This document shows positions 1 through 8,282 of a stretch of 64,000 bases of DNA, piece after piece. The stretch covers positions 1,613,001 through 1,677,000 of the forward strand of contig NZ_CP102265.1 of NCBI RefSeq assembly GCF_025147765.1. Direction: 5' to 3'. Each line of letters begins with the position of its first letter. Position 1 is the stretch's first letter. A program made the translations under genes and the position numbers. Source of the stretch: Blautia obeum ATCC 29174. Its GTDB lineage: Bacteria > Bacillota > Clostridia > Lachnospirales > Lachnospiraceae. The notes below the pieces were generated by a model, which saw nothing but the letters and a program-made list of their open reading frames with translations, did not search any database and was not told the DNA's origin.

Positions 1-486
1 GGTAAGCGTGTCCGCCATGACCATTATGGAATGGGCAGCTATGTGATCGCATTTGAGGAAGAGGCAGGATCTGTAAAAGATGTTGAGATCACAGAAGTAG
101 ATATCGACAACTTCATCCGTGCAAAAGGAGCTATTTTCTCTGCAATCCGCACGATGCTGTCTTCGCTTGATTTTGATGTATCCATGATTGATGATGTTTA
201 CGTTGCCGGTGGTATCGGAAGTGGAATCAACATGCAGAATGCAGTTAATATCGGAATGTTCCCGGATGTTCCGCTTGAGAAATTCCATTATATTGGTAAC
301 TCATCACTGACAGGTGCTTATCTGATGCTTCTTTCCACACAGGCCGAGAAAAAGACCTATGAACTTGCATCAAATATGACATATATGGAGCTTTCGACAG
401 TTCCGACTTACATGGATGAATTCGTGGGAGCATGTTTTATCCCACATACCGATGCATCTATGTTTCCGAATGTGCATCAAAGATAA
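1..486 (+). CDS. Corrinoid-protein activator (RACo-like, ASKHA/DUF4445), C-terminal fragment
   Basis: The gene enters from the left edge; 161 C-terminal residues are present. Glycine-rich segments such as VYVAGGIGSGINMQNAVNIG and YIGNSSLTGAY match the C-terminal half of the DUF4445 (ASKHA-fold) proteins that reductively reactivate the corrinoid iron-sulfur protein of the Wood-Ljungdahl pathway using ATP. The N-terminal [2Fe-2S] domain of such proteins lies outside the window and cannot be checked. Its position just upstream of a DUF3786 gene and fhs supports a C1 role. A methyltransferase-system activator (RamA-like) is an alternative. The start is not visible. Confidence 0.75.
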   Translation, partial: GKRVRHDHYGMGSYVIAFEEEAGSVKDVEITEVDIDNFIRAKGAIFSAIRTMLSSLDFDVSMIDDVYVAGGIGSGINMQNAVNIGMFPDVPLEKFHYIGNSSLTGAYLMLLSTQAEKKTYELASNMTYMELSTVPTYMDEFVGACFIPHTDASMFPNVHQR

Positions 487-504
487 TATCCAAGTGTGAA
501 AAAT

Positions 505-541
505 ACAAATGCTGTTCATGCTTGCAGGATAAAGCATTTGT
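505..541 (+). terminator. Hairpin after activator gene
   Basis: A 9-bp perfect stem (ACAAATGCT with AGCATTTGT) around a 19-nt loop, followed only by a short T/A run. It could be a weak terminator or an attenuator between the activator gene and the DUF3786 gene. Confidence 0.4.
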
Positions 542-565
542 TTAATAACTTAGAAGAGGTGTGTT

Positions 566-1270
566 ATGAGTTCTGACGTAAAAACAACAACATTTAGTCC
601 GGCAGAAACAGAATCTGTAGGAGATAAACTGGGATATGGAAAAGACAGCAAAGAGCGTCTCCCATGGGAACATTATCTGAGCCAGTATCAGGAATCAGAT
701 CCAAAGGAAATTGCTGCAAGACTTGGCATTTCCTATGATGAAGAACAGAAGTATTTTACTCTGAAATTTCTTGGGACGGTTTATCAGATTTCCTGGCCGG
801 ATTTTCAGGTCAGCCACGAAGCGGATGATATGGGATTTTATCCTCTGGAAACCATGACCTATGCCAGAACTCTGACGATTCGTTTTCTGCTGAATGGTGC
901 GGAAGCATCAGGTACCGGGAAATTCAAAACCTACAGAGAAATGCCGTGGGGTGAAGTATACCTTCGACAGTTTGACGGACGCTGTATCAAGCGGCTGGCA
1001 TTCTCCTATGGAAACCGTATCAAAGATTTTCAGGCAATCATGGAACACATGCACTGTGTTCCGGTGAAGCATGGAGACATTGCTTATAAGCTGGAGATCT
1101 TTCCAGATTATCTGGTACAGATGATCCTGTGGGAAGGAGACGATGAATTTCCGCCATCCTCACAGATTCTGTTTTCGGATAATTTTCCGATATCTTTTCA
1201 GGCAGAAGATATGGCTGTTATGGGCGATGTGATCATCGGATCACTGAAGTCCTTTGCGAAATGTATATAA
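566..1270 (+). CDS. DUF3786 domain protein
   Basis: A 234-residue soluble protein with no signal peptide or membrane segment. The arrangement of segments such as DDMGFYPLETMTYARTLTIR and FYPLE..RFLLNGAEASG resembles the DUF3786 family, which often lies beside acs/corrinoid genes in acetogens and methanogens. Its biochemical function is unknown; an accessory role in corrinoid or CO dehydrogenase/ACS maturation is inferred from context only. An RBS (AGAAGAGGTG) precedes the ATG. It ends 27 nt before fhs, so co-transcription is likely. Confidence 0.75.
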   Translation: MSSDVKTTTFSPAETESVGDKLGYGKDSKERLPWEHYLSQYQESDPKEIAARLGISYDEEQKYFTLKFLGTVYQISWPDFQVSHEADDMGFYPLETMTYARTLTIRFLLNGAEASGTGKFKTYREMPWGEVYLRQFDGRCIKRLAFSYGNRIKDFQAIMEHMHCVPVKHGDIAYKLEIFPDYLVQMILWEGDDEFPPSSQILFSDNFPISFQAEDMAVMGDVIIGSLKSFAKCI

Positions 1271-1297
1271 AATGTATATAAAAAGGAGGTAACTTTT

Positions 1298-2983
1298 ATG
1301 GGATTCAAAAGTGACATCGAAATTGCACAGGAGTGCGAAATGCTGCCAATCACAAAGATTGCAGAAAAAGCAGGTATTGATGATAAATATCTGGAGCAGT
1401 ACGGAAAATACAAAGCAAAAATTGATTATAATCTTCTGAAAGAAAGTGACAGAAAAGACGGTAAGCTGATCCTTATGACAGCAATCAACCCGACACCGGC
1501 CGGTGAAGGAAAGACTACTACAACCGTAGGTCTTGCAGATGCAATGCAGAAGCTTGGAAAGAGTGTTATGGTTGCTCTTCGTGAGCCATCTCTCGGACCG
1601 GTATTCGGTGTCAAAGGTGGTGCAGCAGGCGGCGGCTATGCACAGGTAGTTCCGATGGAAGATATCAACCTTCATTTCACAGGTGACTTCCATGCCATCG
1701 GTGCAGCAAACAACCTTCTTGCAGCAATGATCGACAACCATATCTTCCAGGGCAATGCTCTGAACATCGACCCGAGAAAGATCACATGGAAGAGATGTGT
1801 GGATATGAACGACCGTCAGCTTCGTAACGTAGTAGACGGACTTGGCGGAAGAACAAACGGTATGCCTCGTGAAGACGGATACGACATCACAGTTGCATCC
1901 GAGATCATGGCAGTCCTTTGCCTTGCAAGCGATATTACAGACCTGAAAGAAAGACTTTCCAAGATCATCATCGGATATACATATGGTAAAGTTTCCGAAC
2001 AGAAACCGGTAACAGCTGGCGATCTTCATGCAGAAGGTGCAATGACTGCACTTCTGAAAGATGCCCTGAAACCAAACCTCGTTCAGACACTGGAACATGT
2101 TCCGGCAATCGTTCATGGCGGACCATTCGCAAACATTGCTCATGGATGTAACTCTGTAACAGCTACAAAAATGTGTATGAAACTTGCTGATTACACAATT
2201 ACAGAGGCTGGATTCGGCGCTGACCTTGGAGCAGAAAAATTCCTGGATATCAAGTGCCGTATGGCAGGTCTGCACCCAAGCGCAGTTGTTATCGTAGCTA
2301 CTGTACGTGCTCTGAAATATAATGGCGGTGTAGCAAAAGCAGACCTTAATAATGAAAACCTGGAAGCACTGGAAAAAGGACTTCCAAACCTTCTGAAACA
2401 TGTAAGCAATATCAAGAATGTATACAAACTTCCTTGCGTAGTTGCTATCAATGCATTCCCGACAGATACAAAGGCAGAACTTGACCTTGTAGAAACAAAA
2501 TGTAAAGAACTCGGCGTAAACGTTGCACTTTCTGAAGTATGGGCAAAAGGCGGCGAAGGTGGAGTGAAACTTGCAGAAGAAGTTCTTCGTCTGGTAGAAG
2601 AACCGAACGACTTCTCCTATGCATATGAACTGGAAGGCTCTATCGAAGACAAACTGAACCAGATCGTACAGAAAGTATACGGTGGTAAGAGAGTTGTCCT
2701 GACAGCAAATGCTCAGAAACAGGCAAAACAGCTCGAAGCTCTTGGCTTTGGCAACTGCCCGATCTGTGTAGCTAAGACACAGTATAGTCTGACAGATGAC
2801 CAGACCAAACTCGGTGCACCAACAGACTTCGAAGTTACTGTACGTAACCTGAAGATCTCCGCAGGTGCAGGTTTCATCGTGGCTCTGACAGGTGAGATCA
2901 TGACTATGCCAGGACTGCCAAAAGTACCGGCTGCAGAGAGAATTGATGTAGATGAGAACGGAAAGATCACTGGACTTTTCTAG
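1298..2983 (+). CDS. fhs: Formate--tetrahydrofolate ligase
   Basis: A 561-residue protein, full length for the family. It catalyses ATP-dependent condensation of formate with tetrahydrofolate to 10-formyl-THF, the second step of the methyl branch of the Wood-Ljungdahl pathway, in the cytoplasm. The family P-loop NPTPAGEGKTTTT is at residues 64-76, and conserved segments EPSLGPVFGVKGGAAGGGY and GGPFANIAHGCNS are present. A very strong Shine-Dalgarno sequence (AAAAGGAGGT) sits 8 nt before the ATG, suggesting high expression. It is followed by a 470-nt gap holding an inverted-repeat element and then fchA. Identification is secure. Confidence 0.98.
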   Translation: MGFKSDIEIAQECEMLPITKIAEKAGIDDKYLEQYGKYKAKIDYNLLKESDRKDGKLILMTAINPTPAGEGKTTTTVGLADAMQKLGKSVMVALREPSLGPVFGVKGGAAGGGYAQVVPMEDINLHFTGDFHAIGAANNLLAAMIDNHIFQGNALNIDPRKITWKRCVDMNDRQLRNVVDGLGGRTNGMPREDGYDITVASEIMAVLCLASDITDLKERLSKIIIGYTYGKVSEQKPVTAGDLHAEGAMTALLKDALKPNLVQTLEHVPAIVHGGPFANIAHGCNSVTATKMCMKLADYTITEAGFGADLGAEKFLDIKCRMAGLHPSAVVIVATVRALKYNGGVAKADLNNENLEALEKGLPNLLKHVSNIKNVYKLPCVVAINAFPTDTKAELDLVETKCKELGVNVALSEVWAKGGEGGVKLAEEVLRLVEEPNDFSYAYELEGSIEDKLNQIVQKVYGGKRVVLTANAQKQAKQLEALGFGNCPICVAKTQYSLTDDQTKLGAPTDFEVTVRNLKISAGAGFIVALTGEIMTMPGLPKVPAAERIDVDENGKITGLF

Positions 2984-3053
2984 GAATTAAGTCTCATATC
3001 TAAAAGTATAAATTTTGCTTTATAAAGCAAGGTAAATTATATTTTGTAAAATA

Positions 3054-3337
3054 AGAAAACCTCTGAGGGGGCCCATCTCACAGTTGCGAAGGCCGAAGGT
3101 CCCCCTCAGACTCCCCCTGCTTGGCCACGCTGAAAAACATGTCGTTTAGGAGAAGTGAGTATCCTATCGGCTATGTTTAAAAGCTTGTTGTAGCAGGAGT
3201 CAGGGAGTATGTGGTGTTGGTATCGACAGGTAACGTTGACTGCCAATGCAGTATATTTCCTGATTGCGTGGCCCGGTGGGGTGCGCGAGGGGAGAGCGGC
3301 CTCCGCAACTCTGAGCGACTCCCCTCGTAGGTTTTCT
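3054..3337. repeat. 284-bp inverted-repeat (MITE-like) element between fhs and fchA
   Basis: Both ends carry the same 9-bp inverted terminus (AGAAAACCT at 3054-3062; its complement at 3329-3337). The arms (about 3060-3130 and 3266-3331) are homologous in inverted orientation: both read CTCA(C/G)AGTTGCG(A/G)AGGCCG and end at GGCCACGC. Each arm also folds alone: 3063-3071 with 3101-3109 (CTGAGGGGG/CCCCCTCAG) and 3286-3294 with 3319-3327 (CGAGGGGAG/CTCCCCTCG). The centre (about 135 nt) shows no convincing gene. It accounts for most of the 470-nt gap between fhs and fchA. Confidence 0.75.
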
Positions 3338-3453
3338 CATATTTCCAAATATGAACAGGTCTTAGGATTCATCCTAAAAATATTATTATAAGAAAAGAAG
3401 AAAAGAATATTAAGATATCCATCTTAAAAATGTTTTTTCTAGGAGGAGAAAAA

Positions 3454-4083
3454 ATGGGATTCTCAACAAGTACATGTACAGAGTTTGTTGAAGTGCTTGC
3501 TTCAAAAGCCCCGGTACCGGGTGGCGGCGGAGCTTCTGCACTGGTTGGTGCAGTCGGAACTGCACTTGGCAACATGGTAGGCAGCCTTACGGTAGGCAAA
3601 AAGAAATATGCAGATGTAGAAGATGAAATGTGGGAGCTGAAAGCAAAATGCGACCAGCTTCAGAAAGATTTTCTGAGTCTGATTGAAAGAGATGCAGAAG
3701 TTTTTGAACCACTTTCCAAAGCATATGGCATGCCAAGAGAAACAGAGGAAGAAAAAGCAGAAAAAGCACATGTTATGGAAATCGTTCTGAAAGATGCATG
3801 CTCTGTTCCGATGGAAATCATGGAAAAATGCTGTGAAGCAATTGATCTGATCGTAGAGTTTGCTGCCAAAGGATCCAAACTGGCGATCAGCGATGCCGGT
3901 GTTGGTGCAGCTTTCTGCAAAGCAGCATTACAGGGTGCAAGCCTGAACGTATACATCAATACGAAATCTATGGCAAACAGAGAATATGCTGAAGAACTCA
4001 ACAAAAAAGCAGATGCAATGCTTGAAAAATACACAAAGATTGCAGATGAAACATTCGAAAGCGTTCTCGGACGCCTTAAATAG
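3454..4083 (+). CDS. fchA: Methenyl-THF cyclohydrolase, FTCD_C/FchA family
   Basis: 209 residues, the usual size for stand-alone formimidoyl-THF cyclodeaminase/methenyl-THF cyclohydrolase proteins. The family signature PVPGGGGASALVGAVGTALG is near the N-terminus, and the rest is the expected all-helical fold. The start was chosen at 3454 because AGGAGG lies 8 nt upstream; an in-frame ATG at 3430 has no RBS and would add eight atypical residues. It interconverts 10-formyl-THF and 5,10-methenyl-THF between Fhs and FolD. It appears to be the only active cyclohydrolase in the cluster, because the neighbouring FolD lacks cyclohydrolase residues. Serine-cycle or purine-fermenting roles are known for the family but fit less well here. 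Confidence 0.92.
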   Translation: MGFSTSTCTEFVEVLASKAPVPGGGGASALVGAVGTALGNMVGSLTVGKKKYADVEDEMWELKAKCDQLQKDFLSLIERDAEVFEPLSKAYGMPRETEEEKAEKAHVMEIVLKDACSVPMEIMEKCCEAIDLIVEFAAKGSKLAISDAGVGAAFCKAALQGASLNVYINTKSMANREYAEELNKKADAMLEKYTKIADETFESVLGRLK

Positions 4084-4165
4084 AAATACGGATTGCGCTA
4101 AGCGTGTATTGCAGAGTAATTCACATTTGTGAAGCAACAAATAATGAGCGGAGGAAATAGTTAAA

Positions 4166-5020
4166 ATGGCAAAGCAGTTATTAGGTAAAGAAGTAACAGC
4201 AGCACTGAATGAAAGAATCAAAGCCAATGTAGCTGAGTTACAGGGAAAAGGTGTTAACCCGACTCTGTGCATCATTCGTGTAGGTGAAAATCCAAGTGAT
4301 ATTTCTTACGAAAAAGGTGCAACAAAACGTTGCGAAACACTTGGGGTAGCATGTGAAAAAATCCTTCTTCCAGGAGATGTATCACAGGAAGAACTTCTTG
4401 CAACAATTGACAAAGTAAATAAAGATGACCATATTCATGGCGTTCTTCTGTTCCGTCCGCTGCCGAAACATCTGGATCAGGCAGTGATCGAAAATGCACT
4501 TGCAGCAGAAAAAGACGTTGACTGTATGACAGACCTTTCCATGTCTGGCGTTTATACAGGAAAGAAAATCGGTTTCCCGCCATGTACACCGCAGGCATGC
4601 ATGGAAATCCTGGATCATTACGGAATCGACTGCACAGGTAAAAAAGCCGTTGTTATCGGAAGAAGCCTTGTAGTTGGTAAACCGGCAGCAATGATGCTGG
4701 TTAAGAAAAACGCAACAGTAACTATCTGCCATACAAAAACAGTAGATATGCCATCTGTAGCAAAAGAAGCTGATATCGTGATCGTAGCTGCAGGACGCGC
4801 AGGTGTTGTAGGTGCTGAATATGTCAGAGAAGGACAGACGATCATCGATGTAGGAATCAACGTAAATGCAGAAGGCAAACTTTGCGGCGATGTTGACTAT
4901 GCAGCAGTTGAGCCGATCGTTGATGCGATCACTCCGGTACCGGGCGGTGTTGGAAGCGTTACAACATCTGTTCTGGTAGGACATGTAGTAGAAGCAGCAA
5001 TGAGAAAGGTTAATGGATGA
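4166..5020 (+). CDS. folD: Methylene-THF dehydrogenase (FolD family, probably monofunctional)
   Basis: 284 residues, normal FolD length, with the C-terminal signature TPVPGGVGSVTTSVL and a Rossmann segment VVIGRSLVVGKPAA. It oxidises or reduces 5,10-methylene-/methenyl-THF with NAD(P). Gapless comparison with remembered E. coli FolD ([20 protein letters not shown] against NPSDISYEKGATKRCETLGV) puts Ala52 where the catalytic Lys should be. The active-site Gln is Phe96, while the Asp of KDVD (Asp119) and the conserved Tyr (Tyr48) remain. Loss of the Lys abolishes cyclohydrolase but spares dehydrogenase in studied FolD enzymes, so a monofunctional dehydrogenase paired with FchA is inferred. It overlaps the next gene by 4 nt (ATGA). 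Confidence 0.95.
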   Translation: MAKQLLGKEVTAALNERIKANVAELQGKGVNPTLCIIRVGENPSDISYEKGATKRCETLGVACEKILLPGDVSQEELLATIDKVNKDDHIHGVLLFRPLPKHLDQAVIENALAAEKDVDCMTDLSMSGVYTGKKIGFPPCTPQACMEILDHYGIDCTGKKAVVIGRSLVVGKPAAMMLVKKNATVTICHTKTVDMPSVAKEADIVIVAAGRAGVVGAEYVREGQTIIDVGINVNAEGKLCGDVDYAAVEPIVDAITPVPGGVGSVTTSVLVGHVVEAAMRKVNG

Positions 5021-5826
5021 TCAGAAACAAAAAAGCGATGCTCTTTTGTTCTCAGATAATACTGACGGGTGCCCTTATAACTGGGGCACCTTGTTTGGCA
5101 TCTGGGGCAGAGATTGAGGTGGCCGAAGAGGATGGAACATCCGGGAGTGTTTTCGGGAGTTCAGCCACTACAGCAGACAGTGAGGAAGTCGATCATTCCG
5201 GTGAGGGACAGATTCACAAGCCGTCCAGTCTGGAGGTACCGGATTTTACTTCTGATCCGGATTTTGTAGATGATTCTACAGATAACACTTATGGATATTA
5301 TACGATCATGGGAGATACGACCGTTTCTCTTGCACAGATGACTTCGCAGTATGAAGAACATGGAGCAGAATATCCTTCAGCTTCATTAAAAGATGGTGGC
5401 GCAGCGACCATAGATGATTTTTGTACGATCATCCTGGAAGAAGCGAATGCAGAAGGCGTCCGTGGAGAAGTCGTTTTTGAACAGGCGATGCTAGAGACCG
5501 GATGGCTGCAGTACGGTGGTGATTCCGGAATATCTCAATATAATTTCGCTGGCATTGGAACGACCGGCGGGGGCGTTGCCGGAGTATCTTACCCGGATGT
5601 GCGGACCGGGATCCGCGCACAGGTACAGCATCTCAAAGCTTATGCATGCGAAGATGCACTGAATCAGGACCTTGTGGATACTCGATTTGACATGGTGACC
5701 AGAGGGAGTGCTCCATATGTAGAATGGCTGGGGCAGCAGGAGAACCCGAATGGGGGAGGCTGGGCCGCCGGACCTAACTATGGAGAAAAACTCAGAAAAT
5801 TGCTCAGTGATCTGAAAGCGGAGTGA
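5017..5826 (+). CDS. Secreted glucosaminidase-domain (GH73-like) protein
   Basis: 269 residues. It starts with a typical signal peptide (positive MIRNKK, hydrophobic core, cleavage probable near CLASGA). An acidic low-complexity linker runs to about residue 95, and a glucosaminidase domain occupies about 125-268 with the motif EVVFEQAMLETGWLQYGG (candidate catalytic Glu) and QYNFAGIG. It probably cleaves N-acetylglucosaminyl bonds in peptidoglycan outside the membrane. It is coupled to folD by an ATGA overlap, although no metabolic link is apparent; operon hitch-hiking is likely. No LysM or SH3 wall-binding repeats are visible. It converges on the minus-strand hydrogenase across a shared terminator. 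Confidence 0.85.
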   Translation: MIRNKKAMLFCSQIILTGALITGAPCLASGAEIEVAEEDGTSGSVFGSSATTADSEEVDHSGEGQIHKPSSLEVPDFTSDPDFVDDSTDNTYGYYTIMGDTTVSLAQMTSQYEEHGAEYPSASLKDGGAATIDDFCTIILEEANAEGVRGEVVFEQAMLETGWLQYGGDSGISQYNFAGIGTTGGGVAGVSYPDVRTGIRAQVQHLKAYACEDALNQDLVDTRFDMVTRGSAPYVEWLGQQENPNGGGWAAGPNYGEKLRKLLSDLKAE

Positions 5827-5832
5827 GCAACG

Positions 5833-5865
5833 AAAAAGAGTGAGGCACATGGCCCCACTCTTTTT
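5833..5865. terminator. Bidirectional terminator between convergent genes
   Basis: AAAAAGAGTG pairs perfectly with CACTCTTTTT, with the A run and T run able to serve as U tracts on both strands. It separates the glucosaminidase gene (+) from the hydrogenase gene (-). Confidence 0.85.
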
Positions 5866-7370
5866 CACTTCAGTTCAATATCTACAAGTTCCTTTGGCGG
5901 AAGCTTCTTCGTACATCCGGCCAGGAACTTCTTCAGTTCTTTGGATGATTTGGCAACTGGTACATTTGTTCCGGCACCACCCATACATCCGCCCGGACAG
6001 GCCATACCTTCGATCATACAGCCCTTGAGTTTGCCTGCTTTGGCAAGCGCGAGGACTTTTTTACATTCAGCAAGACTCTCTGCATGTTCGATATGAACCG
6101 GTACATCCGGATAATATTCCTTAAGGCAGGCTTCGATCGCACCTGCAACACCACCTGCAACAGCATAACCACGTCCTGCAGCAGTCGCATCATGAAGAGA
6201 ACCATCCTCTTCGAAAGAAGCAGGATCGATTTCGCGTGCATCAAACATGGCATCCAGTTCCTCGAATGTAAGGACAAAATCAACATCACTGCGGACGGTG
6301 CGGCGCATAGCTTCCAGCTTCTTGGATGCACATGGACCAACAAATACAACCTTTGCATCTGGCTGCTCCTGTTTTACCTTGCGGGCAGTGGCAACCATCG
6401 GTGTCAGTTCCTGAGAAATATTGTCGATCATGGTCGGGAAGAATTTCTTTGCCATCATGGACCAGGAAGGACAGCAGGAAGTCAGGAGAAATGGAAGTTC
6501 TCCGGTGGCAACCTTTTCGGCATAATGATGCGCCTCTGCAATTGCTCCGACATCAGCACCGAATGCAACCTCATGGACATCAGAAAAACCAAGAACCTGC
6601 AGAGCTGTCTTGAATTTGCCAGGAGTCACATCATCACCGAACTGGCTGATATAAGCCGGAGCGATGATGGCAATGATTTTTTCACCACCACGAAGTGCAT
6701 GAGCCAGCTGGAAAATCTGAGATTTATCAGAAATCGCACCGAATGGACAGCTTACCATACACATACCACAGGAAACGCATTTGTCCTCCAGGATACTTGC
6801 ACGTCCCTGCTCATCACTTCCGATTGCCTTGACACCACAGGCCTGTTCACATGGACGGATATTGTGAGAGATAGCATCATAAGGACAGGCGGCTTTACAT
6901 TTGCCACACTTGATACATTTGTCCTGATCAATATAAGATTTTCCATCTTTCATGGAAATCGCACCCTTTGGACAGGCCTGCATACATGGATGAGCGACAC
7001 AGCCGCGGCACATATTGCTGACAATATATTTGTTTGGCGGACAGGCTGCGCATGCAGATGGAATGACCTGCATAAGAGGCGGCTCGTAATATTTCTCATC
7101 GATGTTGCTGGCTGCCAGACCGTCGGTCAGATGGACAGCTTTGTTTTCCGGGCGAAGAGAGAGGCCCATTGCAAGACGAACCCGCTCGCTGGCAACGGCA
7201 CGTTCTCTGTAAATACTTTCACGGTATTTGGCTTTTTCCTCTACGATATTATAAGGAATAGCTTCAATATCATGAATCAGGGTTTCGTCAGTGGATTCAA
7301 ATCCGGCTTTGGCTACTTCGACATAAACCTTGTGGCGGATTGCTCTGACAGGTGTGTCATAATTTCGCAT
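5865..7370 (-). CDS. Monomeric [FeFe] hydrogenase, group B-like
   Basis: 501 residues. An N-terminal region of unknown fold is followed by a Cys-rich segment (CAACPPNKY, CRGCVAHPCMQACP), ferredoxin-type motifs (CIKCGKCKAACP; CVSCGMCMVSCP) and an H-cluster domain with L1 TSCCPSW (297-303), L2 GPCASKK (345-351) and L3 Cys458/Cys462 in EGMACPGGCMGGAG. The L2 form GPCxxKK rather than MPCxxKK and the absence of a C-terminal small-subunit segment resemble group B [FeFe] hydrogenases, whose physiological role is unsettled. It probably reacts with ferredoxin and lies in the cytoplasm. It is divergent from hydCBA across a 432-nt AT-rich gap. The RBS GAAGGAG precedes the ATG. Confidence 0.9.
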   Translation of the reverse strand: MRNYDTPVRAIRHKVYVEVAKAGFESTDETLIHDIEAIPYNIVEEKAKYRESIYRERAVASERVRLAMGLSLRPENKAVHLTDGLAASNIDEKYYEPPLMQVIPSACAACPPNKYIVSNMCRGCVAHPCMQACPKGAISMKDGKSYIDQDKCIKCGKCKAACPYDAISHNIRPCEQACGVKAIGSDEQGRASILEDKCVSCGMCMVSCPFGAISDKSQIFQLAHALRGGEKIIAIIAPAYISQFGDDVTPGKFKTALQVLGFSDVHEVAFGADVGAIAEAHHYAEKVATGELPFLLTSCCPSWSMMAKKFFPTMIDNISQELTPMVATARKVKQEQPDAKVVFVGPCASKKLEAMRRTVRSDVDFVLTFEELDAMFDAREIDPASFEEDGSLHDATAAGRGYAVAGGVAGAIEACLKEYYPDVPVHIEHAESLAECKKVLALAKAGKLKGCMIEGMACPGGCMGGAGTNVPVAKSSKELKKFLAGCTKKLPPKELVDIELK

Positions 7371-7484
7371 ATGTATATCTCCTTCTATCGTATTGCAGTT
7401 ATTCAGCTGACAGTATTACATGGAAAAACAGAATGAACTGCCATAAACCGGATAACTGAAAAATATTTTTATCTACCTGACATT

Positions 7485-7513
7485 ATAATATAGGAAAGAA
7501 ATTCTAAAATCAA
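7485..7513 (-). promoter_or_regulatory. Promoter for group B-like hydrogenase
   Basis: Read on the minus strand: TTGATT (-35, 7508-7513), 17-nt spacer, TATTAT (-10, 7485-7490). It lies about 115 nt upstream of the ATG. Confidence 0.6.
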
Positions 7514-7695
7514 CTAAGATCATGTATTTTTGCAGGCACAAAACAGACGGATGCACAGAAGATTATATGACAATAAAACGAAGGAGAACTAAAAACAAGA
7601 TTGATAAAAAATTATGCAACATGTTAAAAAAATCACGAAATAGTTGCGAAAAATAAAAAAATTAAATAAATTAATTCAAATTTTCGATATTTTTC

Positions 7696-7724
7696 TTGTT
7701 TAAAATATATATTTAATGTATAAT
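7696..7724 (+). promoter_or_regulatory. Promoter for hydCBA
   Basis: TTGTTT (-35), 17-nt spacer, perfect TATAAT (-10) at 7719-7724, in a very A/T-rich stretch. It lies 78 nt upstream of hydC, leaving a leader of about 70 nt ending in the strong RBS AAGGAGGG. Confidence 0.7.
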
Positions 7725-7802
7725 CAAATATAGCAAAGCTGTGTAAAATAGACAAAAACAATTAGCACAGGAAAATTTATTTTTAAACAAGGAGGGAATT
7801 GA

Positions 7803-8282
7803 ATGTTAGATCAGTCTTATTACGCGAAGACAGATGAGATCATCGAGCATTACGGACCGAAACCTGCATCATTGATCCCAATCATGCAGGATATCCAGGC
7901 GGAGTACCGTTATCTTCCTGGAGAGCTTCTGACGTATGTTGCATCCAAGATTGGAGTTACAGAAGCAAAGGCTTACAGTGTAGCCACTTTCTATGAGAAC
8001 TTTTCCTTTGAGCCAAAAGGAAAATACGTCATCAAAGTCTGTGATGGAACAGCCTGTCATGTGCGTAAATCCATGCCGGTTAAAGAAGCTCTTATGAAGG
8101 AACTTGGACTCAGTAACAAGAAGCATACAACGGATGATATGCTCTTTACGGTAGAAACTGTATCCTGCCTTGGTGCATGCGGATTGGCGCCAACCCTTAC
8201 AGTAAACGACGAAGTACATCCGAAAATGACACCAGAAAAGGCAATCGATCTGTTAAATGAATTGAGAGGTGAGACGGTATGA
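7803..8282 (+). CDS. hydC: NuoE-like [2Fe-2S] subunit of electron-bifurcating hydrogenase (HydC)
   Basis: 159 residues, thioredoxin-like NuoE/24-kDa family. The [2Fe-2S] ligands are CDGTAC followed by SCLGACG. It is the smallest subunit of HydABC-type hydrogenases, which couple H2 oxidation or production to ferredoxin and NAD(H) simultaneously. It is first in the operon, with the RBS AAGGAGGG, and overlaps hydB by 4 nt. A NuoE-like subunit of a formate dehydrogenase is an alternative, but the downstream genes make hydrogenase nearly certain. Confidence 0.93.
   Translation: MLDQSYYAKTDEIIEHYGPKPASLIPIMQDIQAEYRYLPGELLTYVASKIGVTEAKAYSVATFYENFSFEPKGKYVIKVCDGTACHVRKSMPVKEALMKELGLSNKKHTTDDMLFTVETVSCLGACGLAPTLTVNDEVHPKMTPEKAIDLLNELRGETV

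Larger units (their letters stand above)
7371..7802. other. AT-rich divergent promoter region
   Basis: A 432-nt gap between the group B-like hydrogenase (-) and hydC (+). Apart from the two promoters listed separately, I see long A/T runs (about 7565-7720) and no open frame, tRNA or recognisable riboswitch. The length leaves room for regulator sites (Rex-type control would be plausible), but no clear palindromic operator was found. Confidence 0.6.

Noticed and set aside
1241..2401. Long antisense open frame (386 codons) across fhs
   Set aside because: It is rich in Cys, Ser and Phe, has no RBS or domain, and is a by-product of the codon bias of fhs.
3209..3391. 60-codon open frame in the fhs-fchA gap
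   Set aside because: It runs through the inverted-repeat arm and hairpin, lacks an RBS, and its residues reflect the repeat sequence.
6084..7436. Long plus-strand open frame opposite the group B-like hydrogenase
   Set aside because: The minus-strand protein has all H-cluster and ferredoxin motifs; the opposite frame has none and no RBS.
7600..7720. Rex operator upstream of hydCBA
   Set aside because: The region is so A/T-rich that partial matches occur by chance; no symmetrical site comparable to the one before rex was found.
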